Below are positions 40,218 through 48,598 of a DNA stretch of 50,668 nucleotides, in pieces. The number at the start of each line of letters is the position of its first letter. The first letter of the stretch is position 1. The translations under genes were made by a program, and so were the position numbers. Source of the DNA: an uncultured beta proteobacterium (lineage in GTDB: Bacteria; Pseudomonadota; Gammaproteobacteria; Burkholderiales; Burkholderiaceae_C); contig CAIKLM010000077.1 of NCBI GenBank assembly GCA_903828235.1, positions 1-50,668 on the forward strand, written 5' to 3'. Under the pieces are notes generated by a model. The model saw nothing but the letters and a program-made list of their open reading frames with translations. It did no database searches and was not told where the DNA came from.

Positions 40218-40952
40218 GTGTCGCTGACGGCCAAGCTGGTGCTCTCGCCGCTGCTGGTGGCGCAGGCGCTGCGCACGCGCGCGAGGCTGCCGCGACTGCC
40301 CGAGGCCACCGGCCCGCGCCAGGGCGTGGTGGGCGAGGGCGCGCCGCTGTCGCTGCTGGTCACCGGCGACTCGTCGGCCGCCGGCGTGGGCGTGGTGCAC
40401 CAGCGCGACGCGCTGGCGCCCCGCCTGGCGCAGGAGCTGGCGGCGCGCGGCGGCCGCCGGGTGCAGTGGCGGCTGCTGGCGCAGAGCGGGCTGACCACCG
40501 CGCAGACGCTGGCGCTGTTGCAGCGCGATCACCCGGCCGCCGGGCCGGGCGGGCACTTCGACATCGCGGTGGTGGTGACCGGCGTCAACGACGTCGTCGA
40601 CCAGGTCCCCTCGCACCACGCGGTGTCGCTGCGCGAGGCGCTGGCCAACCGGCTGCGCAACGGCCTGGGCGTGCAGCACGTGGTGTTCGCGCCGCTGCCG
40701 CCGGTGCACCTGTTCCCGGGCCTGCCGCAGCCGCTGCGCTGGGTGGCCGGCAGCGACGCGCGCCGCCACGACCGCGCGCTGCGCGACTGGGCGCGCAGCC
40801 GCGATGACGTCTCGCGCGCCGAGGTCGAACTGCCGCTGAACCCCGCCCTGATGGCCGAGGACGGCTTCCACCCCGGGCCCAAGGTCTACCGGCTGACGGC
40901 CCACGCCATCGCGCTGCACATCGCGGAACGCGGGCTGCTAGCGTCGGGCTGA
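40218..40952 (+). CDS. SGNH/GDSL-family hydrolase
   Basis: 244 residues with the blocks of an SGNH esterase: GDSSAAGVG (block I), VTGVND (block III) and DGFHPGPKVY (block V, Asp and His). A hydrophobic N-terminus (KLVLSPLLVAQAL) may anchor it at the membrane. Lipid or ester substrate unknown; being last in the operon fits a role in fatty-acid supply (inference). GTG start, 12 bases after the preceding stop. Confidence 0.82.
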   Translation: MSLTAKLVLSPLLVAQALRTRARLPRLPEATGPRQGVVGEGAPLSLLVTGDSSAAGVGVVHQRDALAPRLAQELAARGGRRVQWRLLAQSGLTTAQTLALLQRDHPAAGPGGHFDIAVVVTGVNDVVDQVPSHHAVSLREALANRLRNGLGVQHVVFAPLPPVHLFPGLPQPLRWVAGSDARRHDRALRDWARSRDDVSRAEVELPLNPALMAEDGFHPGPKVYRLTAHAIALHIAERGLLASG

Positions 40953-40977
40953 GGCCGGCTGAGGCCGGCGCCCGGGT

Positions 40978-41002
40978 GCCGCGCCCGCGACCGGGGCGCG
41001 GC
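40978..41002. terminator. GC hairpin between converging genes
   Basis: GCCGCGCCC pairs perfectly with GGGCGCGGC around a seven-base loop, in the 54-base gap between the SGNH hydrolase gene and the convergent response regulator. No U-run on either side, so it may be only a partial terminator. Confidence 0.35.
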
Positions 41003-41006
41003 GGCG

Positions 41007-41657
41007 TCAGCGGAACAGACCCAGCCGCTGCGCCTCGAGCGCGGCCTCGGCGCGCGAGCTCACGTTGAGCTTGCGGTAGATCTGCTTGACGTAGTCGGCG
41101 ATGGTGTGGCGGCTCAGCCCCAGCTGCACGCCGATCTCCGGCAGCGTGTAGCCCTTGGCCACGCGCAGCAGCACCTCGCTCTCGCGGTCGGTGAGGTTCA
41201 CGTTGGGCAGCAGGCTGCTCTGCGCCTGCGGGCGGCTCTTGGCGCTGAAGTAGGCCATCACGCGCCGCGCGATGCTCGGGCTCAGCGGCGGCTCGCCCTG
41301 GCTGATGCGCTGCAGCTGCTCGGTGATCAGCTCGCGCGCCTGTTCCTTGAGGATGTAGCCGAAGGCACCGGCCTGCAGCGCCGGGAACAGGTGCTCGTCG
41401 TCGTCGTGGATGGTGACGACCACGCTCTGGGCCTCGGGCTGCAGGTCGCGCAGGCGGGTCACCACGTCGACGCCACTGCCGTCGGGCAGGCCCAGGTCGA
41501 CGAGGGCGAGGTCGAACTTCACCGCCGCCACCAGGGCCATGGCGTCCTGCACGCGGGCGCTCTCGGAAATGGTGGCGCCCGGGAATACCTGAAGCACGAG
41601 CTTGCGCAGCCAGGCCCGGATCTCGGGGAGGTCTTCGAGCAGCAGGATGGTCTTCAT
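41007..41657 (-). CDS. LuxR/NarL-type response regulator
   Basis: 216 residues. Receiver domain with acidic pair E8/D9, phosphoacceptor D54 (ALVDLGLPDGSG), and the switch Lys in FGYILKE; C-terminal LuxR HTH (about 148-210: LTDRESEVLLRVAKGYTLPE, SRHTIADYVKQIYRKLNVSS). It is 51 bases downstream of the sensor kinase and is surely its partner. Target genes are unknown; no obvious target lies beside it. Confidence 0.93.
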   Translation of the reverse strand: MKTILLLEDLPEIRAWLRKLVLQVFPGATISESARVQDAMALVAAVKFDLALVDLGLPDGSGVDVVTRLRDLQPEAQSVVVTIHDDDEHLFPALQAGAFGYILKEQARELITEQLQRISQGEPPLSPSIARRVMAYFSAKSRPQAQSSLLPNVNLTDRESEVLLRVAKGYTLPEIGVQLGLSRHTIADYVKQIYRKLNVSSRAEAALEAQRLGLFR

Positions 41658-41708
41658 GGCGTCGTGGGGCGCGCGCTCGTGGCGGGCGCTCGGCGGTCGG
41701 ATTGCATG

Positions 41709-43667
41709 TTATCGGCCGGCCGAATCGGCGCCCGCGGACTCGGTGGCGCGATCCAGCGGAACCGTGAGACGTATCACGGTGCCGTAGCCGGGGCTGCTCT
41801 CCACCAGGCACTGCCCCTGCAGCTGCTTGGCGCGTCCCTTCATGCTGGCCAGGCCGTGCCCGCGGTCGAGCCGGCCTTCCATGTCGGACGAGATGCCGTC
41901 GCCATTGTCGGTGACGACGATCTGGACGTCGCCGTCGGCGATCTGCGCCGTGATGGTGCAGCGCGCGGCGTTGCTGTGCTTGATGACGTTGCTCGTGGCC
42001 TCGCGCAGGATGCGCGTGGTCTGCACGAAGGCGCGGGCGCTCAGCAGGTGCGGCAGGTCCTCGGGCGCGTCCCACTGGCCCTCGATGCCGGCCTGGCCGA
42101 GGCGGCCGATGATCTCGGCGCGCCAGTCGCCCATGGCGTCGGCCAGGCGGACCGGCTTGCCGGTGAGGCCGCGCACCGACAGGCGCATCTCCTCCAGCGC
42201 CTCGCGCGCCAGGGTGCTGATGCGGTCGCTGTCGCTGGTGTGCACGATGGTCAGCAGCTTGGCGCCGAGGTCGTCGTGCAGGTCGGCGGCGATGCGCTTG
42301 CGCTCCTTTGCGGTGACCTGCTCCACCTTCAGTTCGGCGAGCTGGCGGAAGTTGCGCTCGATCTCGGCCGTGGCCTCGCGCACGCGCTGCTCCAGCACCT
42401 GCCGGCCCTGCTCGGCCATCTGCAGGGCGTGGCCGTGTTGCTGCATGAGCCGCAGGCCGACCAGCGCCAGAACCAGCGGCACCACGAGTTCGGAGGCATG
42501 GGCGGCGCCGGCCGGCCAGTGGGCCCACTGCACGCCCAGCTCGATCAGGCCGGCCAGCGCCGCCACGGCCAGCAGCGGCCCCATCACCCACACCGAGCGC
42601 GTCGACTTGCGCCGCCTCACGTGCCACAGCGCGGCCGCGCCCACCTCGAACGCCAGCACGGCGTACCACACCGTGGCGACGTCGTGCAGCCGGTGCTGCC
42701 CGGCGGCCAGCAGCGACAGCGCCAGCAGCGCCGTCTGCACCGGCAGGGCGCGGTCCACCAGCTTCAAGCGCAGGCCGCCGTAGCGCAGCAGGAACTGCAC
42801 CGCCGCCCAGCCGGTGAAGCCCAGCAGGCACACGGTGATGAACTCGGTCTCGGCGTGCCCCAGCGGCAACTCGCGCCACCACAGGCGGGCGTTCAGCAGC
42901 GCCCAGCCCACGCACAGGGCCCCGAAGTACGCGAGGTGGCTGACGCGCCGGTGCCGGTAGCCCAGCACGAACATGAAGCCGCCGGTCAGCAGCAGCACGG
43001 CGCTGGCCGCCATCGGCACCTCGACCTGCAGCGCCGTGGCACGGGCGTGGCGCGCCGCGAGCACCGACTGCGGGCCCACCTGCAGCGCCGACAACGCACC
43101 CGCGCGCAGCCGCGAGCCGCTGCTGGCCAGCGCGTGGCCGGCCACGCGCAACTCGATGACGTTGTCGCCCGGCAGCAGCAGCGCGTCGGGCAGCGACACC
43201 AGCATCGGGTGGTTGCAGTGGCGCGTGTAGGGCAGCGACATGCGGCCGCCCCGGGCCAGCAGACGCCCATTCACGTGCACCTCGGCGTTGCTGCACACGC
43301 GCTTGATCCACAGCGCCAGCATGTCGCCGGGCTGCGGCGCCCCGGGCTGGCCCGCGGCGGGCTGGGTGAAGCTGACGCGGTACCACACCGTGCCGCGGTA
43401 GTCCGGGCGGCTGTCGGGCCACTCGTCCGGCAACGAGACCGGCGTGGTCGGAGTGCCGATCGGGAAGGCGCCCTCGGGCCCCAGCGCCGTGACGGCGCCG
43501 CGCAGCACCTGCACGCCATCGGCGTCCAGCTCGGCGGCAGGGGCCGGGCCGGACGCCATCAGCCCGGCGACGGCCAGCCACAGCGCCAGCAAGGGCCTCA
43601 GCGCCCACCAGGCGCCGGGGAGGCGGCGCCCGGGGGGCTTGGTGGTTGACGGCTCGAGGCGGCTCAT
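41709..43667 (-). CDS. 7TMR-DISM-like sensor histidine kinase
   Basis: 652 residues. Signal/anchor (about 15-45), a periplasmic beta-sandwich about 50-225 of the 7TMR-DISM extracellular type ([47 protein letters not shown]), about seven hydrophobic segments to residue 410, a short coiled coil, then HisKA_3 ([15 protein letters not shown]464) and HATPase ([20 protein letters not shown]). Ligand unknown; DISM domains may bind carbohydrate or small molecules. I took the ATG at 43667; ATGs at 43685 and 43712 are alternatives and none has a clear ribosome-binding site. Confidence 0.9.
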   Translation of the reverse strand: MSRLEPSTTKPPGRRLPGAWWALRPLLALWLAVAGLMASGPAPAAELDADGVQVLRGAVTALGPEGAFPIGTPTTPVSLPDEWPDSRPDYRGTVWYRVSFTQPAAGQPGAPQPGDMLALWIKRVCSNAEVHVNGRLLARGGRMSLPYTRHCNHPMLVSLPDALLLPGDNVIELRVAGHALASSGSRLRAGALSALQVGPQSVLAARHARATALQVEVPMAASAVLLLTGGFMFVLGYRHRRVSHLAYFGALCVGWALLNARLWWRELPLGHAETEFITVCLLGFTGWAAVQFLLRYGGLRLKLVDRALPVQTALLALSLLAAGQHRLHDVATVWYAVLAFEVGAAALWHVRRRKSTRSVWVMGPLLAVAALAGLIELGVQWAHWPAGAAHASELVVPLVLALVGLRLMQQHGHALQMAEQGRQVLEQRVREATAEIERNFRQLAELKVEQVTAKERKRIAADLHDDLGAKLLTIVHTSDSDRISTLAREALEEMRLSVRGLTGKPVRLADAMGDWRAEIIGRLGQAGIEGQWDAPEDLPHLLSARAFVQTTRILREATSNVIKHSNAARCTITAQIADGDVQIVVTDNGDGISSDMEGRLDRGHGLASMKGRAKQLQGQCLVESSPGYGTVIRLTVPLDRATESAGADSAGR

Positions 43668-43744
43668 GGCGGGGCGATTCTGCATGGCGCGAGGCACCGC
43701 CGCCGCTGCCACAATGCGCGCCCCTGCCGCCTTTCGGTCCCCGA

Positions 43745-44743
43745 GTGATCCGCCGCCACACCATCGCCGATGCCGACAACCGCCGTTTGGCCGAGGCCTG
43801 CGGGCCGCTGGACGAGCACCTGCGCCGCATCGAGGCCGCGCTGGGGCTGAGCCTGCAGCGGCGCGGCGCGCTGTTCCGCGTTCAGGGCCCGGCTCCGGCG
43901 GTTGACCGGGCCGTGGCGCTGATTGACACCCTGTATGCCGGCACCGACGGCCACCGCGCCCCGGTGGACGCCGAAGAGCTGGAACTGCTGCTGGCGGGCG
44001 GGGCCGCGGTGGCCGCCGCGCCGCGGCCCCAGGCGGGCGCGCCGTCGCCGCCCTCGGCGCTGCCGGCCGAACCCGTGCTGCACACCCGCCACACCGAGCT
44101 CCGCGGCCGCACGCCCAACCAGGTGCGCTACCTGCAGCAGATGCTGGCGCACGACATCACCTTCGGCATCGGCCCGGCCGGCACCGGCAAGACCTTCCTG
44201 GCCGTGGCCTGCGCGGTCGACGCGCTGGAGCGCCAGGGCGTGCAGCGCATCGTGCTCACGCGCCCCGCGGTCGAGGCCGGCGAGCGGCTGGGCTTCCTGC
44301 CGGGCGACCTGGCGCAGAAGGTCGACCCGTACCTGCGCCCGCTGTACGACGCGCTGTACGACCTGATGGGCTTCGACCGCGTGGGCAAGGCCTTCGAGAA
44401 GGGCCAGATCGAGATCGCGCCGCTGGCCTTCATGCGCGGGCGCACGCTCAACCACGCCTTCGTCATTCTCGACGAGGCGCAGAACACCACGCGCGAGCAG
44501 ATGAAGATGTTCCTGACGCGCATCGGCTTCGGCAGCCGCTGCGTCGTCACGGGCGACACCAGCCAGGTCGACCTGGCCAAGGGCGTGGGCAGCGGCCTAG
44601 TGGATGCGCAGCGGGTGCTGTCGCGCGTGAACGGCATCGCGTTCACGCAGTTCACCGCGGCCGACGTGGTGCGCCACCCGCTGGTGGCGCGCATCGTCGA
44701 CGCCTACGACCGCGACGCCCAGGCGCGCGGCGGCGGGGCATGA
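43745..44743 (+). CDS. PhoH-family ATPase (PhoL)
   Basis: 332 residues. The N-terminal KH-like domain ([20 protein letters not shown]) precedes the ATPase: Walker A GPAGTGKT at 143-150, [16 protein letters not shown], and [19 protein letters not shown]. Probably acts on RNA or ribosomes with YbeY, whose gene overlaps its stop (ATGA). GTG at 43745 gives the family N-terminus; a longer open frame reaches 43646 but is unlike PhoH. A CACAAT at 43710-43715 could be a -10. Confidence 0.92.
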   Translation: MIRRHTIADADNRRLAEACGPLDEHLRRIEAALGLSLQRRGALFRVQGPAPAVDRAVALIDTLYAGTDGHRAPVDAEELELLLAGGAAVAAAPRPQAGAPSPPSALPAEPVLHTRHTELRGRTPNQVRYLQQMLAHDITFGIGPAGTGKTFLAVACAVDALERQGVQRIVLTRPAVEAGERLGFLPGDLAQKVDPYLRPLYDALYDLMGFDRVGKAFEKGQIEIAPLAFMRGRTLNHAFVILDEAQNTTREQMKMFLTRIGFGSRCVVTGDTSQVDLAKGVGSGLVDAQRVLSRVNGIAFTQFTAADVVRHPLVARIVDAYDRDAQARGGGA

Positions 44744-45183
44744 GGCCTTCGCTGAGCCTGTCGCTGCAGTTTGCCGACGCGCGCCACCGGCCGCTGCTGC
44801 CACGGCACCGCGTGGCGCGGTGGGTGCGCGAGGCGCTGCTGAGCCCGGGCGAGATCACGGTGCGCATCGTGGGTGCCGACGAGGCCCGCGAACTCAACCG
44901 CGAGTACCGACAGAAGGACTACGCCACCAACGTGCTGACCTTCGACTACCAGCACGAGCCCGTGGTGATGGCCGACCTCGTGCTGTGCGCGCCCGTGGTC
45001 GAGGCCGAGGCCCTGGCGCAGGGCCTGGACCTCGCGGCCCACTACGCGCACCTGCTGGTGCACGGCACGTTGCACGCGCAGGGCTTCGACCACGAGACGG
45101 CGAAGCAGGCGCGCGAGATGGAGCCGCGCGAGAGCGCGGTCATGCTCGCGCTCGGTTTCGCCGATCCGTACGCGCGGGGCTGA
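44740..45183 (+). CDS. ybeY: rRNA-maturation endoribonuclease YbeY
   Basis: 147 residues. The metal site H108, H112 and H118 ([11 protein letters not shown]) and the conserved [18 protein letters not shown] are intact. Needed for 16S 3'-end maturation and ribosome quality control. ATG overlapping phoH. In most relatives corC and lnt come next; here they are replaced by the TonB/ABC cassette. Confidence 0.95.
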   Translation: MRPSLSLSLQFADARHRPLLPRHRVARWVREALLSPGEITVRIVGADEARELNREYRQKDYATNVLTFDYQHEPVVMADLVLCAPVVEAEALAQGLDLAAHYAHLLVHGTLHAQGFDHETAKQAREMEPRESAVMLALGFADPYARG

Positions 45184-45199
45184 GCCACCGGCTCGTTAT

Positions 45200-45215
45200 T
45201 GATATTCGAATATCA
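45200..45215. promoter_or_regulatory. 16-base AT-rich palindrome upstream of the TonB cassette
   Basis: TGATATTCGAATATCA is a perfect inverted repeat, set in an AT-rich patch (about 45195-45217) in a GC-rich region, 17 bases after the ybeY stop and 40 before the small-protein ATG. It reads as GTTATT GATATT CG AATATC ATT, close to Fur-box hexamers but with a two-base centre instead of one. It is probably an operator for an iron or other metal regulator (inference). Confidence 0.65.
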
Positions 45216-45255
45216 TTCAGGGGCCGACCGGTGCCGTGTGCCGTCGGCGCCCTGG

Positions 45256-45591
45256 ATGCCCCGCCTGTTCCGTTCCCGCTGGACGCTGGTGCCCCGACTG
45301 GCCTTGCTGGCCGCGCTGGGCCTGCTGCTGAGTGCGCAGTTCCTGCTGCTCGCGCACGCGGGTGAGCACGCTCACGACCAGGCAGATGGTGACGATCCGG
45401 CCTGTGCCCTGTGCCTGTTCCAGGCCACGGGCCATCCGGTCGTCGGGCCGCTGAGCGAGCCGCCGCCGGTGGCCCTGCGGCCCTGGCCGCGCCTGCAGCC
45501 GCCGCCCGTGCCGGCGCGCTTGCGCCTGCAGCCGGGCTGGCCCTTGCAGCCGGCGGCGCGAGGGCCGCCGGCCCTGTCGCCCCGGGCCTGA
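45256..45591 (+). CDS. Small His/Cys-containing membrane or exported protein (DUF2946-like)
   Basis: 111 residues. A long N-terminal hydrophobic segment (residues 10-32, RLALLAALGLLLSAQFLLLA) serves as signal or anchor, followed directly by a metal-binding-looking stretch HAGEHAHD, then CALC, and a Pro/Leu-rich tail. DUF2946 proteins have this kind of layout; I am moderately sure. It lies just before a TonB receptor, so a metal or metallophore role is possible. I chose the ATG at 45256: the open frame reaches back through the palindrome at 45200, which cannot be coding. Confidence 0.6.
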   Translation: MPRLFRSRWTLVPRLALLAALGLLLSAQFLLLAHAGEHAHDQADGDDPACALCLFQATGHPVVGPLSEPPPVALRPWPRLQPPPVPARLRLQPGWPLQPAARGPPALSPRA

Positions 45592-45734
45592 AGCCCCCGG
45601 CGCCCCGCGCGAGCGGCCGCCCCACCGATGCCCCCGCCCAGGCCGGCGCGCTGCGCACACGGCCGGCGGGTGGCCGTCGCCGCCTGCCCCGTCCATCCAG
45701 CGGCGCCCCAGCATGGGCGCCACGAGGTCCCGCC

Positions 45735-47861
45735 TTGAAGCATCTGCCCCGCACCCCGCTCGCGCTGTGCGCGCTCGCGGCCCTGTCCGCCACCAGCCTG
45801 CCCGCCAGCGCCCAGGGCGCTGCCGACACCGTCACCGTCACCGGCATCCGCCAGGCCTACCAGGGCGAGTTCCGGCGTCTGGACATCCCCCAGGCCGAGC
45901 AGTCCCTCGACGCCGCGACCCTGCGCGCGTCGGGCGCGACGGAGCTGACGCGCGCGCTCGACCTCTCGGCCTCGGTGGCGCGGCAGAACAACTTCGGCGG
46001 CCTGTGGAACGCGTTTGCGCTGCGCGGTTTCGTCGGCGACGAGAACCTGCCGAGCAACCTGCTCGTCAACGGCTTCAACGCCGGCCGCGGCTTCGGTGGC
46101 CCGCGCGATCTGTCGGGCATCGAGTCGGTGGAGGTCCTCAAGGGCCCGCGCGCCGCGCTGTTCGGCCGCGGCGAGCCCGGCGGCACGGTCAACCTCGTCA
46201 CCAAGCGGCCGACGTTCAAGACCGCGGGCGAGCTGCGCGCCACGGCCGGCAGCTTCGAGACGCGGCGCATCGACGCCGACTGGACGGCGCCGCTCACGGA
46301 TGCGCTGGCCGTTCGCCTCGTCGGCTTTGCCGAGGACGCCGGCAGCTTCCGCGACACCGTGCAGACCCGCAAGCACGGCGCGAGCCCGTCGCTGGCCTGG
46401 CGCCTGGGCGCGGGCACCCAGCTCGTCTACGAGCTGGAATACACGCAACAGGAGGTCCCGTTCGACCGCGGCGTGCTGGCAGTGGGCGGCCAGCTCGGCG
46501 TGATCCCGCGAAGCCGCTTCCTCGGCGAGCCCGGCGACGGCCCGCTGAAGGCCGACGTGCGCGGCCACCAGCTGGAGTTCCAGCACGCCTTCAGCCGCGA
46601 CTGGAGCCTGCTCGCGGGCCTAACGCACCGGCGCACCTCGCTGGAAGGCTTCTCGACCGAGGCCGAGCTGGCCGTCAACCGCCAGGGCCTGTTCGTCGAC
46701 GGCCGCACGCTCACGCGGCAGCGCCGCTTCCGCGACTACGACGCGCTGTACCAGGTGCTGCGCGCCGAGCTCAGCGGCCGTTTCCGCCTGGGCGGGCTGC
46801 AGCACCGGCTGATCGCCGGCGTCGACACCGACCGCTTCGAGAACGACCAGGTCTTCCTGCGCGCCCGCGCGCCCACGCTGGCCAGCAACCCCACGCTGGC
46901 GCAGCGCCAGGCCATCGACATCCTCAACCCCGTCTACGGCGCCTACCCGTTGCCCACGCCGGGCCCGCTGACCAACCGCGTCGAGACGCAGAAGTCCACC
47001 GGCGTGTTCGTGCAGGACCAGGTCGACCTCGGTGCGCGCTGGCAGCTGCGCCTGGGCGCGCGCTTCGACGACTACGAGCAGACGCTGGAGAACCGGGCCA
47101 ACGGCAGCGTGCAGTCGCAGAGGACCTCGCGCACCAGCCCGCAGCTGGGCCTGGTGTTCCGCGCCGGCGAGACGCTGTCGCTGTACGCCACATACGGCGA
47201 GAACTTCCGCCCGCTGTCGGGCACCGACGCGCAGGGCCGCGGCTTCGAGCCCAACCAGTCCACGTCCGTCGAAGCCGGCGCGAAGTTCTCGCTGGCCGGC
47301 GGCGCCATCGACGCCAACGTCGCGGTGTTCCGCGTCGAGCAGAAGAACATCCTCGTCGCCAGCGACGCCAGCGCCGCGTCGTTCGTGGCCGCGGGCCGCG
47401 CCACCAGCCAGGGCCTGGAGTTCGACCTCCAGGGCGAGCTGAGCAGCGGGCTCACGCTGTGGGCGTCGTACGCCTGGGTCGACGCGAAGACGCGCAACAC
47501 CTTCAACGACGCCAATTTCGGCGTGCCGGTGCCGGCCGGCTCGCGGCTGCTCAACGTGCCCGAGCACACGCTGAGCCTGCAGCTGGTGAAGGAACTGCAG
47601 CTTGCCGGCCGCGGTGCGCAGGTGGGGGGCGGGCTGCTGCACGTGGGCGCGCGCTCCGGTGAGTTCACCTCGGGGTTCGAGCTGCCGGCCTACACGGTGG
47701 CGCGCGCCTTCGCAGCGGTGGATCTGAGCAAGGCCATCACCTTGCGGCTGGACGTCGACAACCTGTTCGACGAGACCTACTACACCAACTCGTTCTCGGC
47801 GCTGTGGGTGCAGCCGGGCGCGCCGCGCAGCGCGCGGCTGTCGCTGGCGGCGCGCTTCTGA
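45735..47861 (+). CDS. TonB-dependent siderophore-type outer-membrane receptor
   Basis: 708 residues. Signal peptide (about 1-26, ending PASAQ), TonB-box-like DTVTVTG, then plug domain (LRGFVGDENLPSNLLVNG, IESVEVLKGPRAALFGRGEP, GGTVNLVTKRP) and a barrel ending in a typical aromatic C-terminus, LSLAARF. The FGRGEPGGTVNLVTK motif is typical of ferric-siderophore receptors. The TTG at 45735 is preceded by ACGAGGT at the right spacing; the open frame extends to 45411 but overlaps the small-protein gene. The stop overlaps the ATPase start by one base. Confidence 0.92.
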   Translation: MKHLPRTPLALCALAALSATSLPASAQGAADTVTVTGIRQAYQGEFRRLDIPQAEQSLDAATLRASGATELTRALDLSASVARQNNFGGLWNAFALRGFVGDENLPSNLLVNGFNAGRGFGGPRDLSGIESVEVLKGPRAALFGRGEPGGTVNLVTKRPTFKTAGELRATAGSFETRRIDADWTAPLTDALAVRLVGFAEDAGSFRDTVQTRKHGASPSLAWRLGAGTQLVYELEYTQQEVPFDRGVLAVGGQLGVIPRSRFLGEPGDGPLKADVRGHQLEFQHAFSRDWSLLAGLTHRRTSLEGFSTEAELAVNRQGLFVDGRTLTRQRRFRDYDALYQVLRAELSGRFRLGGLQHRLIAGVDTDRFENDQVFLRARAPTLASNPTLAQRQAIDILNPVYGAYPLPTPGPLTNRVETQKSTGVFVQDQVDLGARWQLRLGARFDDYEQTLENRANGSVQSQRTSRTSPQLGLVFRAGETLSLYATYGENFRPLSGTDAQGRGFEPNQSTSVEAGAKFSLAGGAIDANVAVFRVEQKNILVASDASAASFVAAGRATSQGLEFDLQGELSSGLTLWASYAWVDAKTRNTFNDANFGVPVPAGSRLLNVPEHTLSLQLVKELQLAGRGAQVGGGLLHVGARSGEFTSGFELPAYTVARAFAAVDLSKAITLRLDVDNLFDETYYTNSFSALWVQPGAPRSARLSLAARF

Positions 47862-48598
47862 TGGCGCGGCCGGTGCGCCTGCAGGCCGAGGCGCTGCACG
47901 TGCAGCGCGGGGTCCAGGCCGTGCTGCGCGGCGTGTCGTTCGCCGTCTCGGCGGGCGAGGTGTTCGGCCTGCTCGGCGGCAACGGCGCGGGCAAGTCGAC
48001 GACGCTGGCCACCTTCCTGGGCTTCGTGCCGGTGGCGGCGGGCCGCGTGCTCGTCAATGGCTGCGAGGTCGGGGCCGAAGTCGCCGCGGCGCGCCGCGCG
48101 ATGGCCTACCTGCCCGAGGCGGCCTCGCTGTACGAGCATCTCGACGCGCGCGAGAACCTGCGCTACTTCCTGCAGCTCGCCGGTGCCGCACCCGACGCGG
48201 CGGCGATCGAGGTCGCGCTCGACCGCGTGGCGCTGCCGCCCGAGGCGCGCACGCGCCGCCTCGCGGGCTACTCCAAGGGCATGCGCCAGAAGGTGGCCAT
48301 CGCGCTGGCGCTGCTGCGCGACACCGACATCCTGCTGCTCGACGAACCGACCTCGGGCCTGGACCCGACGGCCATCGACGAGTTCCACGGCCTCGTGCGC
48401 AGCCTGGCCGATGCCGGCAAGGCCGTGCTGATGGTGACGCACGACGTCTACGGCGCCTGCCAGGTGGCCGACCGCATCGGCCTGCTGCACGAAGGCGCGC
48501 TGGTGGACCAGTTCGCCGCGCCGCCAGGCGCGCGCATCGACACCGAGGCCGTGCACCGGGCGTTCAGCGGCCAGGCTGCGAGGCGGGGCCTGGCATGA
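47861..48598 (+). CDS. ABC transporter ATP-binding protein (NosF/CcmA-like)
   Basis: 245-residue ATPase: Walker A GGNGAGKS (39-46), signature YSKGM (137-141, in place of LSGGQ) and Walker B LLLDEP (158-163), followed by VTHDVYGACQVADRIG. The YSKGM form is typical of ABC-2 ATPases such as NosF. Starts with ATG sharing one base with the TonB receptor stop and ends in ATGA overlap with the permease, so it is part of the same operon. Confidence 0.92.
   Translation: MARPVRLQAEALHVQRGVQAVLRGVSFAVSAGEVFGLLGGNGAGKSTTLATFLGFVPVAAGRVLVNGCEVGAEVAAARRAMAYLPEAASLYEHLDARENLRYFLQLAGAAPDAAAIEVALDRVALPPEARTRRLAGYSKGMRQKVAIALALLRDTDILLLDEPTSGLDPTAIDEFHGLVRSLADAGKAVLMVTHDVYGACQVADRIGLLHEGALVDQFAAPPGARIDTEAVHRAFSGQAARRGLA

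Noticed and set aside
45199..45255. An upstream start for the small His/Cys protein through the palindrome at 45200
   Set aside because: The codons there would be encoded by the AT-rich palindrome, the start would be TTG, and the ATG at 45256 gives a normal signal-like N-terminus.
45411..45734. A long N-terminal extension of the TonB receptor
   Set aside because: It overlaps the small-protein gene in another frame, is Ala/Pro/Arg-rich, and TTG 45735 with its ribosome-binding site yields a proper signal peptide.
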